Origin: Epinephelus fuscoguttatus
Taxonomy: Eukaryota; Chordata; Actinopteri; Perciformes; Serranidae
DNA length: 64,000 nt
Direction of reading: 5' to 3'
Assembly: GCF_011397635.1 (NCBI RefSeq)
Contig: NC_064770.1
Span: forward strand, 36,976,598 to 37,040,597
Shown here one piece after another: positions 31,360 through 41,539 of the stretch (position 1 is its first letter; every line of letters begins with the position of its first letter). A program made the position numbers and the translations under genes. The notes below the pieces were generated by a model, which saw nothing but the letters and a program-made list of their open reading frames with translations, made no database searches and was not told where the DNA came from.

Positions 31360-31365
31360 AATAAA
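31360..31365 (+). promoter_or_regulatory. Distal poly(A) signal AATAAA (grb2)
   Basis: AATAAA in CAATTAATAAAATGC is followed within about 40 bases by a T/GT-rich downstream element (TTTTTTGTGGTCTGTTTTTT). This arrangement is expected for a main cleavage site at about 31380. Confidence 0.65.
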
Positions 31366-31599
31366 ATGCAATTATTAAAAAATGAAATTCATTTTTTGTG
31401 GTCTGTTTTTTTAAATTAAACGTGGACCTGAGTGGTGACTGACTCGTGAGTTCACAAACTTGCTCCCTTACAGGCTGTAGATTATCCACAAGAGGAAGCT
31501 GATGAGTCGTCAGAAAGTTTCTGCGTGTTGACCTGTGGCGTCTTTAGAACAAGAAAGTAATATCTGCAGTTTAAACACTTTCCAACCTGAAGTCAAATG

Positions 31600-32340
31600 A
31601 AGTATTTCAACCATATATTCCCTCAGTGGAAACAAAGCTTTGATTTACTTTAATTTCACAGGTAAGAAACAATAAATTGTGAAGACAATAAAGCCTCCAC
31701 TAAAATAGCATTTTTTATGTGTGATTTATCCTGGCTTCATATGAGCAGAGGAAATCTGCGCTAGCCGCTAGGCTAATTCATACAGTGTAAAATGCCATAG
31801 GCTTGTGCTACGTTAGCATGTTGTATTTGTTTGGATAACGTGTTTAGTATAAGACAGTTGTTTTGTCAGTGAACCTTGTGAGCTGTAATGCTGAATTTTG
31901 TAACGTTACCTTTGTTACATGTTGCTGTTGTCCCTGGCTTCATATGAGTAGAGGAAAAGTCTGCTAGCTGCTAGGCTAATTTATACAATGTAAAATGCCA
32001 TAGGCTTGTGCTAATAACATTAGCATGTTGTATTTGTGGGGAAAATGTGTCCAGATAAAGACAAGTGTTTGTCTGTGAATGCTGTGAGTTATAGTGAAGC
32101 TGATTTGTGTACTTGTGTTTGAAACTGTCTCTATTAAGCCATGTTTAATGTGTGTTTAATGTGTGTTTTGAGTCAGCTAAACTTTACAGCACTTCACAGA
32201 AAATCCACCGCTGACTAGTGTTTTGGAGGGATAGGGTTAGCTAACCCTAACCTAACTGCAGAGTGACAAAGACACACCACCGCACGAGTATAAATGCTCA
32301 CAGCAGCATAGGCTCAGCATAGAGCTGACACACAAGTATA
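31600..32340. repeat. Dispersed repeat, inverted copy of the left-edge repeat
   Basis: It is the reverse complement of most of 1-860. It again contains the block with AAAATGCCATAGGCTTGTGC twice (near 31788 and 31993). Because both copies share the duplication, it predates their spread. The copy begins just after the grb2 poly(A) site. Confidence 0.75.
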
Positions 32341-34320
32341 AATCCCGCTGAAGTGCCAAAAACTGCAGTTTCTCTAATGTCCAATTGAGGCTGACTCCAA
32401 GAGTGAATCAATCTTTATAGACCTCCGTGTTAAAATGCCCAACTTTACAGCAGAAACTAATTTACAGGGGGTCGAATTCTGATGTAACTCAACCTGTTTT
32501 TATTTTTGTAAATAACACTACAGGTAAGAGGAAAAATATGTGTTTGATTTTGGGGTGAACTGTCCCTTTTGAGTTTGCTGACATCAGCCACCATGAGCAT
32601 ATTGTCATAGCAGAGTGATGTCAATGCTTTTATTGTTTATAAATTCAACCTTTTGTTTTCAAAAGGAAAATCTGGTAATTTTTTTCTTTCAAATGTCACA
32701 GCTTTAATCGAGCTTTAATTTAACTGTTGACCTTTTTTTCCTACAAACATTCTGATCCATTAACGCATCTCTCTCCACCTCGTAGGTAGCCTGCGGTTTC
32801 TACACATATCCGTGCAGTACGATAATCAGCTTGCAGACCTGAAACTTGCTTGAGATGAGTAATACATCAGAGTGAATTTCAGGCAAGCTTTTATTTTTGG
32901 CAGGATTGTTGTTGCTTGTTAAGAGCACAGCTTGTTTTTCATCTGTGGAGGCTGGTGCTTTCTGTGTTTGTGGGAACATCAGAAAACTGGGATTGGAGAG
33001 CTGTGTGCTTTAGCTCTGCTCTGATTATTGAACCTGGAGACGAAAAGAAAACATAAATGTGACAAAAGAGAAGAAACACAACATCTTTTTAAATGCATCC
33101 ACGCTCTAAGCAGTGCCTAACACCCAACTAGAAACAGGACGGTGCTTATTTGATGTAACAACACCCGTACAGTCATATCAGGGATTCCTTCTGACATCCT
33201 AACCACAGATGGTCTCACCTATCCAGATACAGTTTAATGATATAACCTGTCATGTTGATGTTGTATTAAATCATACATTTCTAACTTCTACAGGAAATCT
33301 GCCCACGACAAAATTAGCATCTTCACCCTGTGACCAAAAGAGATTTTCTTCCAGGCACCTCAGCAGTGGCGGTGAGTCAGACAGTGGGTTTAACTGAATG
33401 CCAACTCAATACATGAGGCCACATTTCATTATGAAACCCATCCAAAGTGTCTCTCTGTCTCTTGAGGCGCAGATGATATGCATGTGTCAGTTGATCTGAG
33501 GAAGCAGTGAAGAGGAAGCTGATGATTTCATTTCTTGAAGAGAAGCCTGCGGTGCTCTGCACGCAGCACTCTGCTGCAGCCCGGCGAGATCTTTAACGTT
33601 GCGTTAGCCACGGTCTGATGCACTGTCTGCTCCACATTTGGACTTAGAGCACTCAGAGTACCACTTTCTCTCTCTCCTCTTCAATCTGGCTCCTCTCCGC
33701 TTTCATTTTTGTCACCGACTGCCTTAAGCAGACGCTGTTACATCAGTGTTGCTGTCCTCTTTCTAGCCCTGTCATCTGGAATGTATTTTAGTTATGAAAG
33801 ATATCCGGCTGCTCCACTGCTTCTATTCATCTTCACGAGGCTTGGTAATAATGTAACCCGGTGGGACGTTGGCTCTGTGGTCCTCACTGACCACTGGAGG
33901 CACTGGCAGTTACTCAAATGAAATTCACAGAGTTTTCTGGTGCACATTTTGAAAATAAATCTATATAAATTAATAAGTCTCATAATTGGGGGAAGCTTCT
34001 CTGAACTGTAAAGCCTATTCACAAACTCTGCCCAGGGGTTTGCCTCTCGAGCTCGACTCGGCCGTTTGCCATATGGTGCTGCTATAATGGTCGTGCCAGC
34101 GTTAAAAGCCCACTGCTCTCCACTGTTGGGCCATTTTAAGATGATTTGAGGATTTGCAAGTGAGTGGGACATGTCGTGCAGAGAAGAGAAGATTATGATC
34201 AGCATGTGAACTGGTGACCTGTTTGTGCCGGTCCCTCAGCATCATAAATATAGTCACTGATATTTTCAGTTCAGTCTAGACCAGGGTTTAAAATAGCACC
34301 ATCCCCTGGCCAAATGCTCA
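32341..34320. other. Intergenic DNA without recognised genes
   Basis: The sequence is unremarkable. GGGGTGAACTGTCCCTTTTG near 32556 resembles the ends of the element at 18768-20225, so the left part may be an eroded relative. No long ORF or RNA gene was seen from 32600 to 34320. Confidence 0.5.
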
Positions 34321-34326
34321 TACTAT

Positions 34327-35625
34327 AAGTCAGATGCAGAACAACTGCAAAAAGACATAACCACAAAAAGGTGAGAAAATGACTACATTGAGATGCAATA
34401 TGACCACAAAGAGACGTAAATAACCGCAAAGAGATTAAAAAAAAGACCACAAGGAGATGCAAAATGCCCACAAAGATGCCAAACAACTACAAAGAGACAG
34501 AGAAATACAGACCAAAACAACTATGGTGAGATCACTACAAAGAGATGCGAAAATGACTACTAGGAAATGCAAAAAAAACCCCACAGAGACAAAAAACAAC
34601 TACAGAGAGATGCAAAGCGACTACAGAATGATGTCAGCAACCACAAAGAGATGCAAAACAACCACAAAGAGATGCAAAAATAAGAGATGCAAAACAACCA
34701 CAAAGAGATCCAAAAATAACTATAAAGAGATGCAAAAATAAGAGATGCAAAACAACCACAAAGAGATCCAAAAATAACTATAAAGAGATGCAGAACAAAC
34801 ACAAAGAGATGCAAAAATAAGAGATGCAAAACAACCACAAAGAGATCCAAAAATAACTATAAAGAGATGCAGAACAACCACACAGAGATGCGAAATGACC
34901 GAAAAGACACACAAAAAAAACAACTGGAGGGAGATGCAAGTCACTGCAAAGATATGTAAAACAACCACAAAGAGATGTAAAAGGAGATGCAAAATGACCA
35001 CAAAGATGCAAAATGACTACACAAAGATAACAAAACAACTACAGGGAGATGCAAAGCGATTACAAAATGATGTCAGCAACCACAAAGAGATGTAAAACAG
35101 CCACAAAAAGATCCAAAGATGACTATAAAGAGATGCAAAACAACCACATAGAGATAAAAAACCATAACAAAGAGATGCAAAATAACCGAAAAGACACAAA
35201 AAACAACTGGAGGCAGATGCAAGTCACTGCAAAGAGATGCAAAAGGAGATGCAGGAAGACCACAAAGATGCAAAATGACTCCGCAAAGATAACAAAACAA
35301 CTACAGGGAAATGCAAATCAGGACAAAGAAATGCATAACGAAAGAGGCAAAAATGACAACAAGATGCAAAATGACTCTAAAGAGATGCACAACAACCACA
35401 ATGAGATGAAAAATGCCGACAATGAGACGTAAAACAACCACAAAGATGCAAAGTTAATACAAATAGATAAGAAACAACTATAGGAAGATGCGAGTCACTA
35501 CAAAGGGATGAAAAACAACTACAAAAAAAAGTAAATTACCAGAAAGAGATAAAAAAAAAAACCTGACCACAATGAGATGCAAAACAACTATAAAGAGACA
35601 TAAAAACAAAAACACAGAGAACAAG
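34327..35625. repeat. Diverged minisatellite of about 21-bp monomers
   Basis: The + strand is a run of degenerate units such as CAAAACAACCACAAAGAGAT, 20-22 bp each, with shortened units between. Local secondary duplications occur: a block of about 58 bp (CAACCACAAAGAGATCC through AAAAATAAGAGATG) repeats near 34689, 34747 and 34826. The + strand is very poor in T, so overlapping open frames appear on both strands, but their lengths follow the repeat and not a protein family. Confidence 0.85.
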
Positions 35626-36800
35626 ACAACTGTAGGGAGATTCAGGACCACCACAAAGAGGCACAAGACAACTGTCGGGAGATGCAAGACCACGACAAAG
35701 AGGCACAAGACAACTGTCGGGAGATGCAAGACCACCACAAAGAGGCACAAGACAACTGTCGGGAGATGCAAGACCACCACAAAGAGGCACAAGACAACTG
35801 TAGGGAGATGCAAGACCACTACAAAGAGGCACAAGACAACTGTCGGGAGATTCAAGACCACCACAAAGAGGCACAAGACAACTGTAGGGAGATGCAAGAC
35901 CACGACAAAGAGGCACAAGACAACTGTCGGGAGATGCAAGACCACGACAAAGAGGCACAAGACAACTGTCGGGAGATGCAAGACCACTACAAAGGGGCAC
36001 AAGACAACTGTCGGGAGATGCAAGACCACCACAAAGAGGCACAAGACAACTGTAGGGAGATGCAAGACCACTACAAAGGGGCACAAGACAACTGTAGGGA
36101 GATGCAAGACCACTACAAAGAGGCACAAGACAACTGTAGGGAGATGCAAGACCACGACAAAGAGGCACAAGACAACTGTCGGGAGATGCAAGACCACTAC
36201 AAAGGGGCACAAGACAACTGTAGGGAGATGCAAGACCACTACAAAGAGGCACAAGACAACTGTCGGGAGATGCAAGACCACTACAAAGAGGCACAAGACA
36301 ACTGTAGGGAGATGCAAGACCACTACAAAGAGGCACAAGACAACTGTAGGGAGATGCAAGACCACTACAAAGAGGCACAAGACAACTGTCAGGAGATTCA
36401 AGACCACCACAAAGAGGCACAAGACAACTGTAGGGAGATGCAAGACCACTACAAAGAGGCACAAGACAACTGTCGGGAGATGCAAGACCACTACAAAGAG
36501 GCACAAGACAACTGTAGGGAGATGCAAGACCACTACAAAGAGGCACAAGACAACTGTAGGGAGATGCAAGACCACTACAAAGAGGCACAAGACAACTGTA
36601 GGGAGATGCAAGACCACTACAAAGAGGCACAAGACAACTGTAGGGAGATGCAAGACCACTACAAAGGGGCACCAGACAAGTGTAGGGAGATGCAAGACCA
36701 CTACAAAGAGGCACAAGACAGCTGTAGGGAGATGCAAGACCACTACAAAGAGGCACAAGACAACTGTAGGGAGATGTAAGACCACTACAAAGAGATGAAA
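35626..36800. repeat. 42-bp minisatellite, about 27 head-to-tail copies
   Basis: The unit has two related 21-bp halves: one begins CAAGACCACTACAAAGAGG, the other begins CAAGACAACTGTAGGGAG. Both descend from the monomer type at 34327-35625. Variants are limited to a few positions (CACGAC/CACCAC/CACTAC, TGTCGGG/TGTAGGG, AGAGGC/AGGGGC). The right half of the array is nearly uniform and the left half mixed. Since 42 is a multiple of 3 and units lack stops in several frames, frames of 365-490 codons run on both strands. They are repeat by-products, not a gene. Confidence 0.92.
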
Positions 36801-38940
36801 AACTACTACAAACATATGCACAATGGTCACAAAGAGACATATTTGTAGTTGTGTTGTGTCTCTCTGACTGTGTGTGTCTTGCTGCTCTGTAGGACAGGTG
36901 GGGGCCTTTACATGTCTGTGTCCAGGGGACAGGTGTCTCATGGTGTCCACGGCTGCAGGCAGTTACATAGCAGCTATTTGTTGATGTTTCATATTAGAAT
37001 ATTTAAAGTTGTGTATTTAGCATTGATTTATTACACTGATTAAATAATGTTACTAATGTACAGAACCAGGTGAGTGTCTGCACTCACTTCACAAACGTCC
37101 CCCCTTCTTTAAACTAACTCTCTAACCCGACCTCCGACAGTTTTCATCAGCTCGAGCTGATTGTGTTTCTGATTTGTTTCTGTCCGTGTGAACTGTTTTT
37201 ATTAAAGTCACCTGAGTGGGCAGCCGTCTGCCACTGAGGTGAAGTTTGACCCTCCCTCCCTCCTGTAGTGCACTAAATGATGAGCCCATGCCCACAGTCT
37301 GTGTCCCTGCGTAGGTGTGTGGTATGTGATGGAGTTATCAGATATCTGGTCTCATCTGTACAAGTGTGTGAATTTATCTGACATGCAAAGATTGATAGTT
37401 TCCACCACATAGCACGAACATGAACACAGGCAGGAGAGAGGAGCTCTTCTTCACACACTCCTGACCCGTGTTGACCTCTGGGACAGGTCTCTGGGTGCGT
37501 TCAGGGTCACGTTAGGCGCCACATAAGATGCATTCAAGGCCCAAACTTTGTCTGAGACCTGTAAAGCATCAGCCTTTTATGGTACATTACTGCCCCCTAC
37601 TGGCTGATCTCTACAGTGCTACCTCGAAACATCAAGATACATTTGTGTTGTCAACTACAGTTATTTTTCAAATTAGAATAATTATAATTATCAGATGCCC
37701 AATATTGGCACAAATGCTGCATTATAATTATATACATTATCTGCGGCCTACACTGAAACTATGAGGCCACAATACCACTTAGATATATACATTATTTAAT
37801 CAGGAAGTCGCATTAACACTAGTAATCATAATCGTAATAATCTTTTTTCATATAGCACTTCTAAAAACAAAGTCACAAAGTGCTTTACAAAAACACAAAA
37901 CAATAGAGTATGATAAATAAAAATTAATGCAGTTTAAAAGTTCTGTAACACAGGACAAAAGGAGCGACACATGACAGAGTAAAATATGTAAAATAAAATA
38001 AAATACAATAAAATGATCAATAAAAAAAGTTAAGAGATTCCCTTTATATATAAACAAGTTTAAGATGTGGCTTAACCAATAAAAGTGGGTTCGGCACTTG
38101 AAAGCACATTTGTAAAAATTATTTTTATAATATTTAGAATTTTAGAATATTAATTTTATATATACATTTTTTAAAATTGAAGGATTTTCTAAATAAAGAT
38201 CTCATTTACAAGTGAGATCTGAATACAGTGTAAAAAATAATAATAAATAAATAATTATAATGATACAAAAATATAAAAATAATGATACAAAATAATAATG
38301 ATAGCGGGAATGACATTGAATATAATACTGAAATAGCAAGGATAAAATATACATACTAAAATATTCTAAACAGGAGTAAAAATACAATCATATTGTATAA
38401 AAAAATATGTAGATAAGCAAGTTGAGTACTTTTACTTTTAATATTTAAATACATTTTCCTGATTGTACTTGTATAGTTTTACTTAAAAACATTTAAATGC
38501 AAGACTTAGATGTAATTGGCTGTGTTAAGCTCAAGTATATTTTGTGGCTCCAGACGGATTTTTTTTTAAAAAGAAATTACTTTGGTCACAAAGTAAAATG
38601 TAAAAAAAAAAAAAAAAAAGGCTCTTTTGATAGTAAAGGTTGCCGACCCCTGTACTGGATAATCTAACTAGACAATATTTTAATATATATATAAATACAT
38701 TGATCCTTTGAATAGGGTTGATCCTGAACCCTATTTTCCATTGAAAAAAAAATTAGATCAGTGGTTGATCAGTTTAGCCCTAAATGGTTCTGGTGGAATA
38801 CATCTCCAGAATGCAGAATCCATGTCCTCGTCCATGTGTTGGGAGTTTATTTGGTGTCATATAATGTTTAGGAGAGGAATTAAAGGGGTGGGGACAGCTT
38901 AATCTTTCCTTTTAATCTTGCTGGTACTCTTCTGACGTTG
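36801..38940. other. Intergenic DNA, partly AT-rich, with faint repeat remnants
   Basis: There is no gene here. CATATAGCACTTCTAAAAAC with AAAGTGCTTTACAAAAACAC at about 37850-37900 resembles a common fish LINE/SINE tail. From 38100 to 38420 the DNA is AT-rich with ATAATAATGATA-type words. At about 38520-38660 lies a remnant with a poly(A) run and TTGCCGACCCCTG, like the end of a hAT non-autonomous element. Confidence 0.5.
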
Positions 38941-38973
38941 GTGAAGATTCTCAGTCATCCAGGTCATGGTTAT

Positions 38974-39203
38974 CGTAAGTGCTATATCGTAGGCAACTGG
39001 ACTTGCTTGCGTTTCTTGAAGACGTTTCGCCTCTCATCCAAGAAGCTTCTTCAGTTCTAAATGACTGGTACGAAGTGGCAGGCTTTAAACCCTGTGTGGG
39101 TGGGAACCCTTGCAGAGTTGTAGGGGCCTAGGGGAAGAAGCTTCTTGGATGAGAGTCGAAACGTTCTCAAGAAACGCCAGTTGGCTACGATTTAGCACTT
39201 ACG
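38974..39203. mobile_element. Foldback repeat with arms of about 70-79 bp
   Basis: The left arm 38974-39052 (ending CTCATCCAAGAAGCTTCTTC) is inverted at 39134-39203 (starting GAAGAAGCTTCTTGGATGAG and ending TTTAGCACTTACG). The arms differ at a few sites and by one insertion of about 9 nt. The 80-bp spacer is unique. The words CTCATCCAAGAAGCTTCTTC and GACGTTTCG recur widely in fish genomes, possibly linked to Penelope-like elements (from memory). Confidence 0.75.
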
Positions 39204-39235
39204 AGTCCTCTTCTGATGTGTGATAGAAGAGTACC

Positions 39236-39640
39236 AGCAAGATTAAAAGGAAAGGTGTGCAAGACATTGGTGAGACCAGCGATGTTTGGTTTAGTGGCAC
39301 TGAGGAGAAGACAGGAGGCAGAGCTGGAGGTGGCAGAGATGAAGATGTTGAGGTTCTCCTTTGGGAGTGACGAGGATTGAAAGGATCAGAGGGACAGCTC
39401 ATGGTAGATGTTTTGGAGATAAAGTCAGACTGAGATGGTTTGGACACGTTCAGAGGAGGGATAGTGAATATATCGGTAGAAGGATGCTGAGGTTGGAACT
39501 GAGTTTCATGGATGTAGTGAAAGAGGACATGAAGTCAGTTGGTGTGAGAGAAGAGGATGCAGAGGATACGGTTAGATGGAGGCAGATAATTCGCTGTGGC
39601 CAAAAGAAGACGAAGGGGACGTCTTGACCTGGGGGGAATG
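39236..39640 (+). mobile_element. LINE 3' fragment: reverse-transcriptase C-terminal tail, frameshifted
   Basis: In split frames it encodes AELEVAEMKMLRF, RIRGTAHGRCFGDKV, LRWFGHVQRRDSEYIGRRML, then SFMDVVKEDMKSVGVREEDA and VRWRQIIRCG. This is the usual C-terminal end of fish non-LTR elements, of a different family from the one at 23345. A frameshift separates the first block from the rest, and RGRPxxR is deleted. It is a 5'-truncated dead copy. Confidence 0.82.
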
Positions 39641-39952
39641 TTCCCACATCTCACCCTACTTCTACTTAGGGAAAAGATCTGAATAATTCCTCCGACACTG
39701 TGTGTGAGTTCTGGATTTGGACTCTATTATAAATCTAGTCACATAACAGCACTTGCAGTACCCTTGTCTTAACACCAGAGGTCGCTGTTTCACTACATTA
39801 AACCATTACAGTGGCGACTTCAAGCACCTCTAGAGTTGCTTTGTTGCCGTGAACACGACATTTTACTCGCATATGTCGACGTTTTCTGGGAATGTGTCAC
39901 TTATTTAACATAGGTGCAGTATTATATTTTACTTGCGCAACAATCACAATAC

Positions 39953-39959
39953 AAAAAAA
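39953..39959 (-). terminator. Pol III terminator of tRNA-Ser
   Basis: On the - strand there is a run of seven T residues six bases after the tRNA 3' end. This is the standard RNA polymerase III stop. Confidence 0.85.
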
Positions 39960-39965
39960 GGAATG

Positions 39966-40047
39966 CGTTGTCGGCAGGATTCGAACCTGCGCGGGGAGAC
40001 CCCAATGGATTTCTAGTCCATCGCCTTAACCACTCGGCCACGACAAC
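39966..40047 (-). tRNA. tRNA-Ser (anticodon AGA)
   Basis: The 82-nt gene on the - strand has a 7-bp acceptor stem (GTTGTCG/CGACAAC), an A box TGGCCGAGTGG, the anticodon loop ACTAGAAAT with AGA (complement at 40012-40014), a long serine-type variable arm, and a B box GGTTCGAATCC. It decodes UCU and, through inosine, UCC/UCA. All stems pair and a T7 terminator follows, so it looks functional. It lies between grb2 and bptf and is oriented opposite to both. Confidence 0.97.
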
Positions 40048-40729
40048 TTGTGTTCAGTAATGCTAAATTGAAACAATTGAAACTTAACGTCATACAATGT
40101 GGAAAAATACATTGAGTTAGAGTGAAAGTGAAGCTGTGTCTGTGTTTTATTGGCAGTAATGATACGGGAAGTAAAACTACAGTTTATATAGGCTGACGTA
40201 ATATTAGTAAAGGCGCATTGTATCTACCAACCTTCTGTCTAAATTAATTTTAAGACTCATGGCAGTTCTGAATGTTTGCATACAGATAATTAAATACGCT
40301 GTTACGTCGCTGTATCTGACAGCTGTACTTTCACATGCAAAATATGTCATAAAATGTGATGCATTGTGGGTTATAGTTTAACTGAGCAGCACATGTGATA
40401 ATATCAGCATCTTAAACAAATAATATTCGGTGCATTTTTATTATAGCTTCCCACACATTACCCGCCTGCATGCACATATATGTACCTCAGAGGGTAATGT
40501 TGACATGTGCTGTGTAAGATATCGTTGTTATGGTTTTATCTAGTTTGTGTGACATTATCCGCTGCTGTGTGTCCCCATCTGTGAAGCTGCGGTGACGCAA
40601 CACTCCTGCACCATTAAAGCTCAAACAGCACTGTTATATCTTAAAAATAAATATAAGTAGATAAATAAATGTTAGTGTGACTCTAAAGATGACACTAATT
40701 GCGAGTAATTGTCATTTCGGTCATTGTTG

Positions 40730-41019
40730 CCACTGAGCTGGAAGCCGCGCGACCACGTGACTCCTCTGGTGAGAGCCTGCTGTTTGTTCAGCCAGAGAGG
40801 CAGAGAAGAAGAAAGATGGCGGCTCTAGGCGAACCCGAACGGGACGCCGGGCTAACGTTTTGAGCTTTCACACCCGAGCAGACACCGGGGCTCCACGGGG
40901 CCACTGCACCGTCTGAATCCCCTCCGGCGCAGCTTCGTGGCGGTGCCGCTTTCGCTCGCGTCCGTGTCGGCGAAACAAGCGCAAAAATTGGGATAGTAAA
41001 ATAAAAGATTTCGCCTATC
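40730..41019 (+). promoter_or_regulatory. bptf: bptf promoter / 5' UTR, GC-rich, with E-box and YY1-type motif
   Basis: CpG density rises sharply here and continues into exon 1, which is typical of a CpG-island promoter. Visible motifs are the E-box CACGTG (40754-40759, in ACCACGTGAC) and AAGATGGCGGC (40813-40823), the YY1 consensus that usually lies just after start sites. No TATA box was seen. The transcription start is therefore inferred to be about 40750-40810. Confidence 0.65.
40816..40863 (+). CDS. Upstream ORF in the bptf leader (15 codons)
   Basis: The ATG inside the YY1-type motif opens MAALGEPERDAGLTF and stops at TGA 40861-40863, 156 bases before the bptf start. The context AAAGATGG has A at -3 and G at +4, so ribosomes would recognise it. 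If the transcript begins upstream of it, it would reduce translation of bptf. Coding status is unproven. Confidence 0.45.
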   Translation: MAALGEPERDAGLTF

Positions 41020-41539
41020 ATGAGAGGGAAAAGGGGCAGGCCGCCCAAACCGCTACAAGCCGAGGACTCGTCCGCAGCTACGGCCCGAGGCTTGAGACCC
41101 AGGAGGAATCTGAAGCCCAGGCTGAGGGACAGCGGGGATGAGGACGCGGAGAGCCCCACAAGGGACACCCCGAAGCCGGCGAGGAAGAGGAAAGCGGGAT
41201 CCGGCGCGTCAACACGGGGCAGGGGACGAGGCAGAGGTGGCGGCGGAGGGAGAGGAGGCAAGCGGGGCCGTGGAGGGAAGAGGACGGCTGCGTCCAAAAC
41301 AGTGGTGTACGACGACCACGAGAGCGACGAGGAGGACGATGCTGTCAGTCTGAGGTCGGAGGAGGACGAGTTTGTTGAGGAGGAACCTCAGTCTGAGGAC
41401 GAGGAGGCCCTCAAAGAGGACTCTGATTGCCTCGAAGATGATGTGCTGGACGAGGAGGAGGAGGTGGAGGAGGATGATGATGCCAGCTACTGTACAGAGA
41501 GTAGCTTTAGGAGCCAGAGCACACACGCCAGCACTCCGG
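41020..41539 (+). CDS. bptf: bptf exon 1: basic and acidic N-terminus
   Basis: It starts at ATG 41020, with A at -3, and reads MRGKRGRPPKPLQAED, as in vertebrate BPTF. RGRPPK is an AT-hook-like motif. A Gly/Arg/Lys-rich stretch is followed by a long Glu/Asp-rich stretch (VEEEPQSEDEEAL). It ends STHASTPG at a GTAAAT donor in phase 1. The GC-rich region also yields a chance 169-codon frame on the - strand. Confidence 0.95.

Larger units (their letters stand above)
29383..31385 (+). other. grb2 3' untranslated region
   Basis: The stretch from the stop codon to the distal poly(A) signal has no coding resemblance. It contains CAA/CCA/CAT trinucleotide-rich DNA at 29400-29466, AU-rich stretches and CT/GT-rich sequence near 31180-31340. 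A 3' UTR of about 2 kb fits vertebrate grb2 transcripts. The exact 3' end is inferred from the signals. Confidence 0.75.

Noticed and set aside
35478-36950. 490- and 434-codon frames on the - strand and 408- and 365-codon frames on the + strand as protein genes
   Set aside because: All follow the 42-bp tandem unit. Periods are exactly 14 residues, four frames are open at once, and no domain or splice context exists.
40788-41297. 169-codon frame on the - strand over bptf exon 1
   Set aside because: It is the complement of the GC-rich Gly/Arg/Pro-coding exon 1 and CpG island. It has low-complexity Pro/Leu and no family resemblance.
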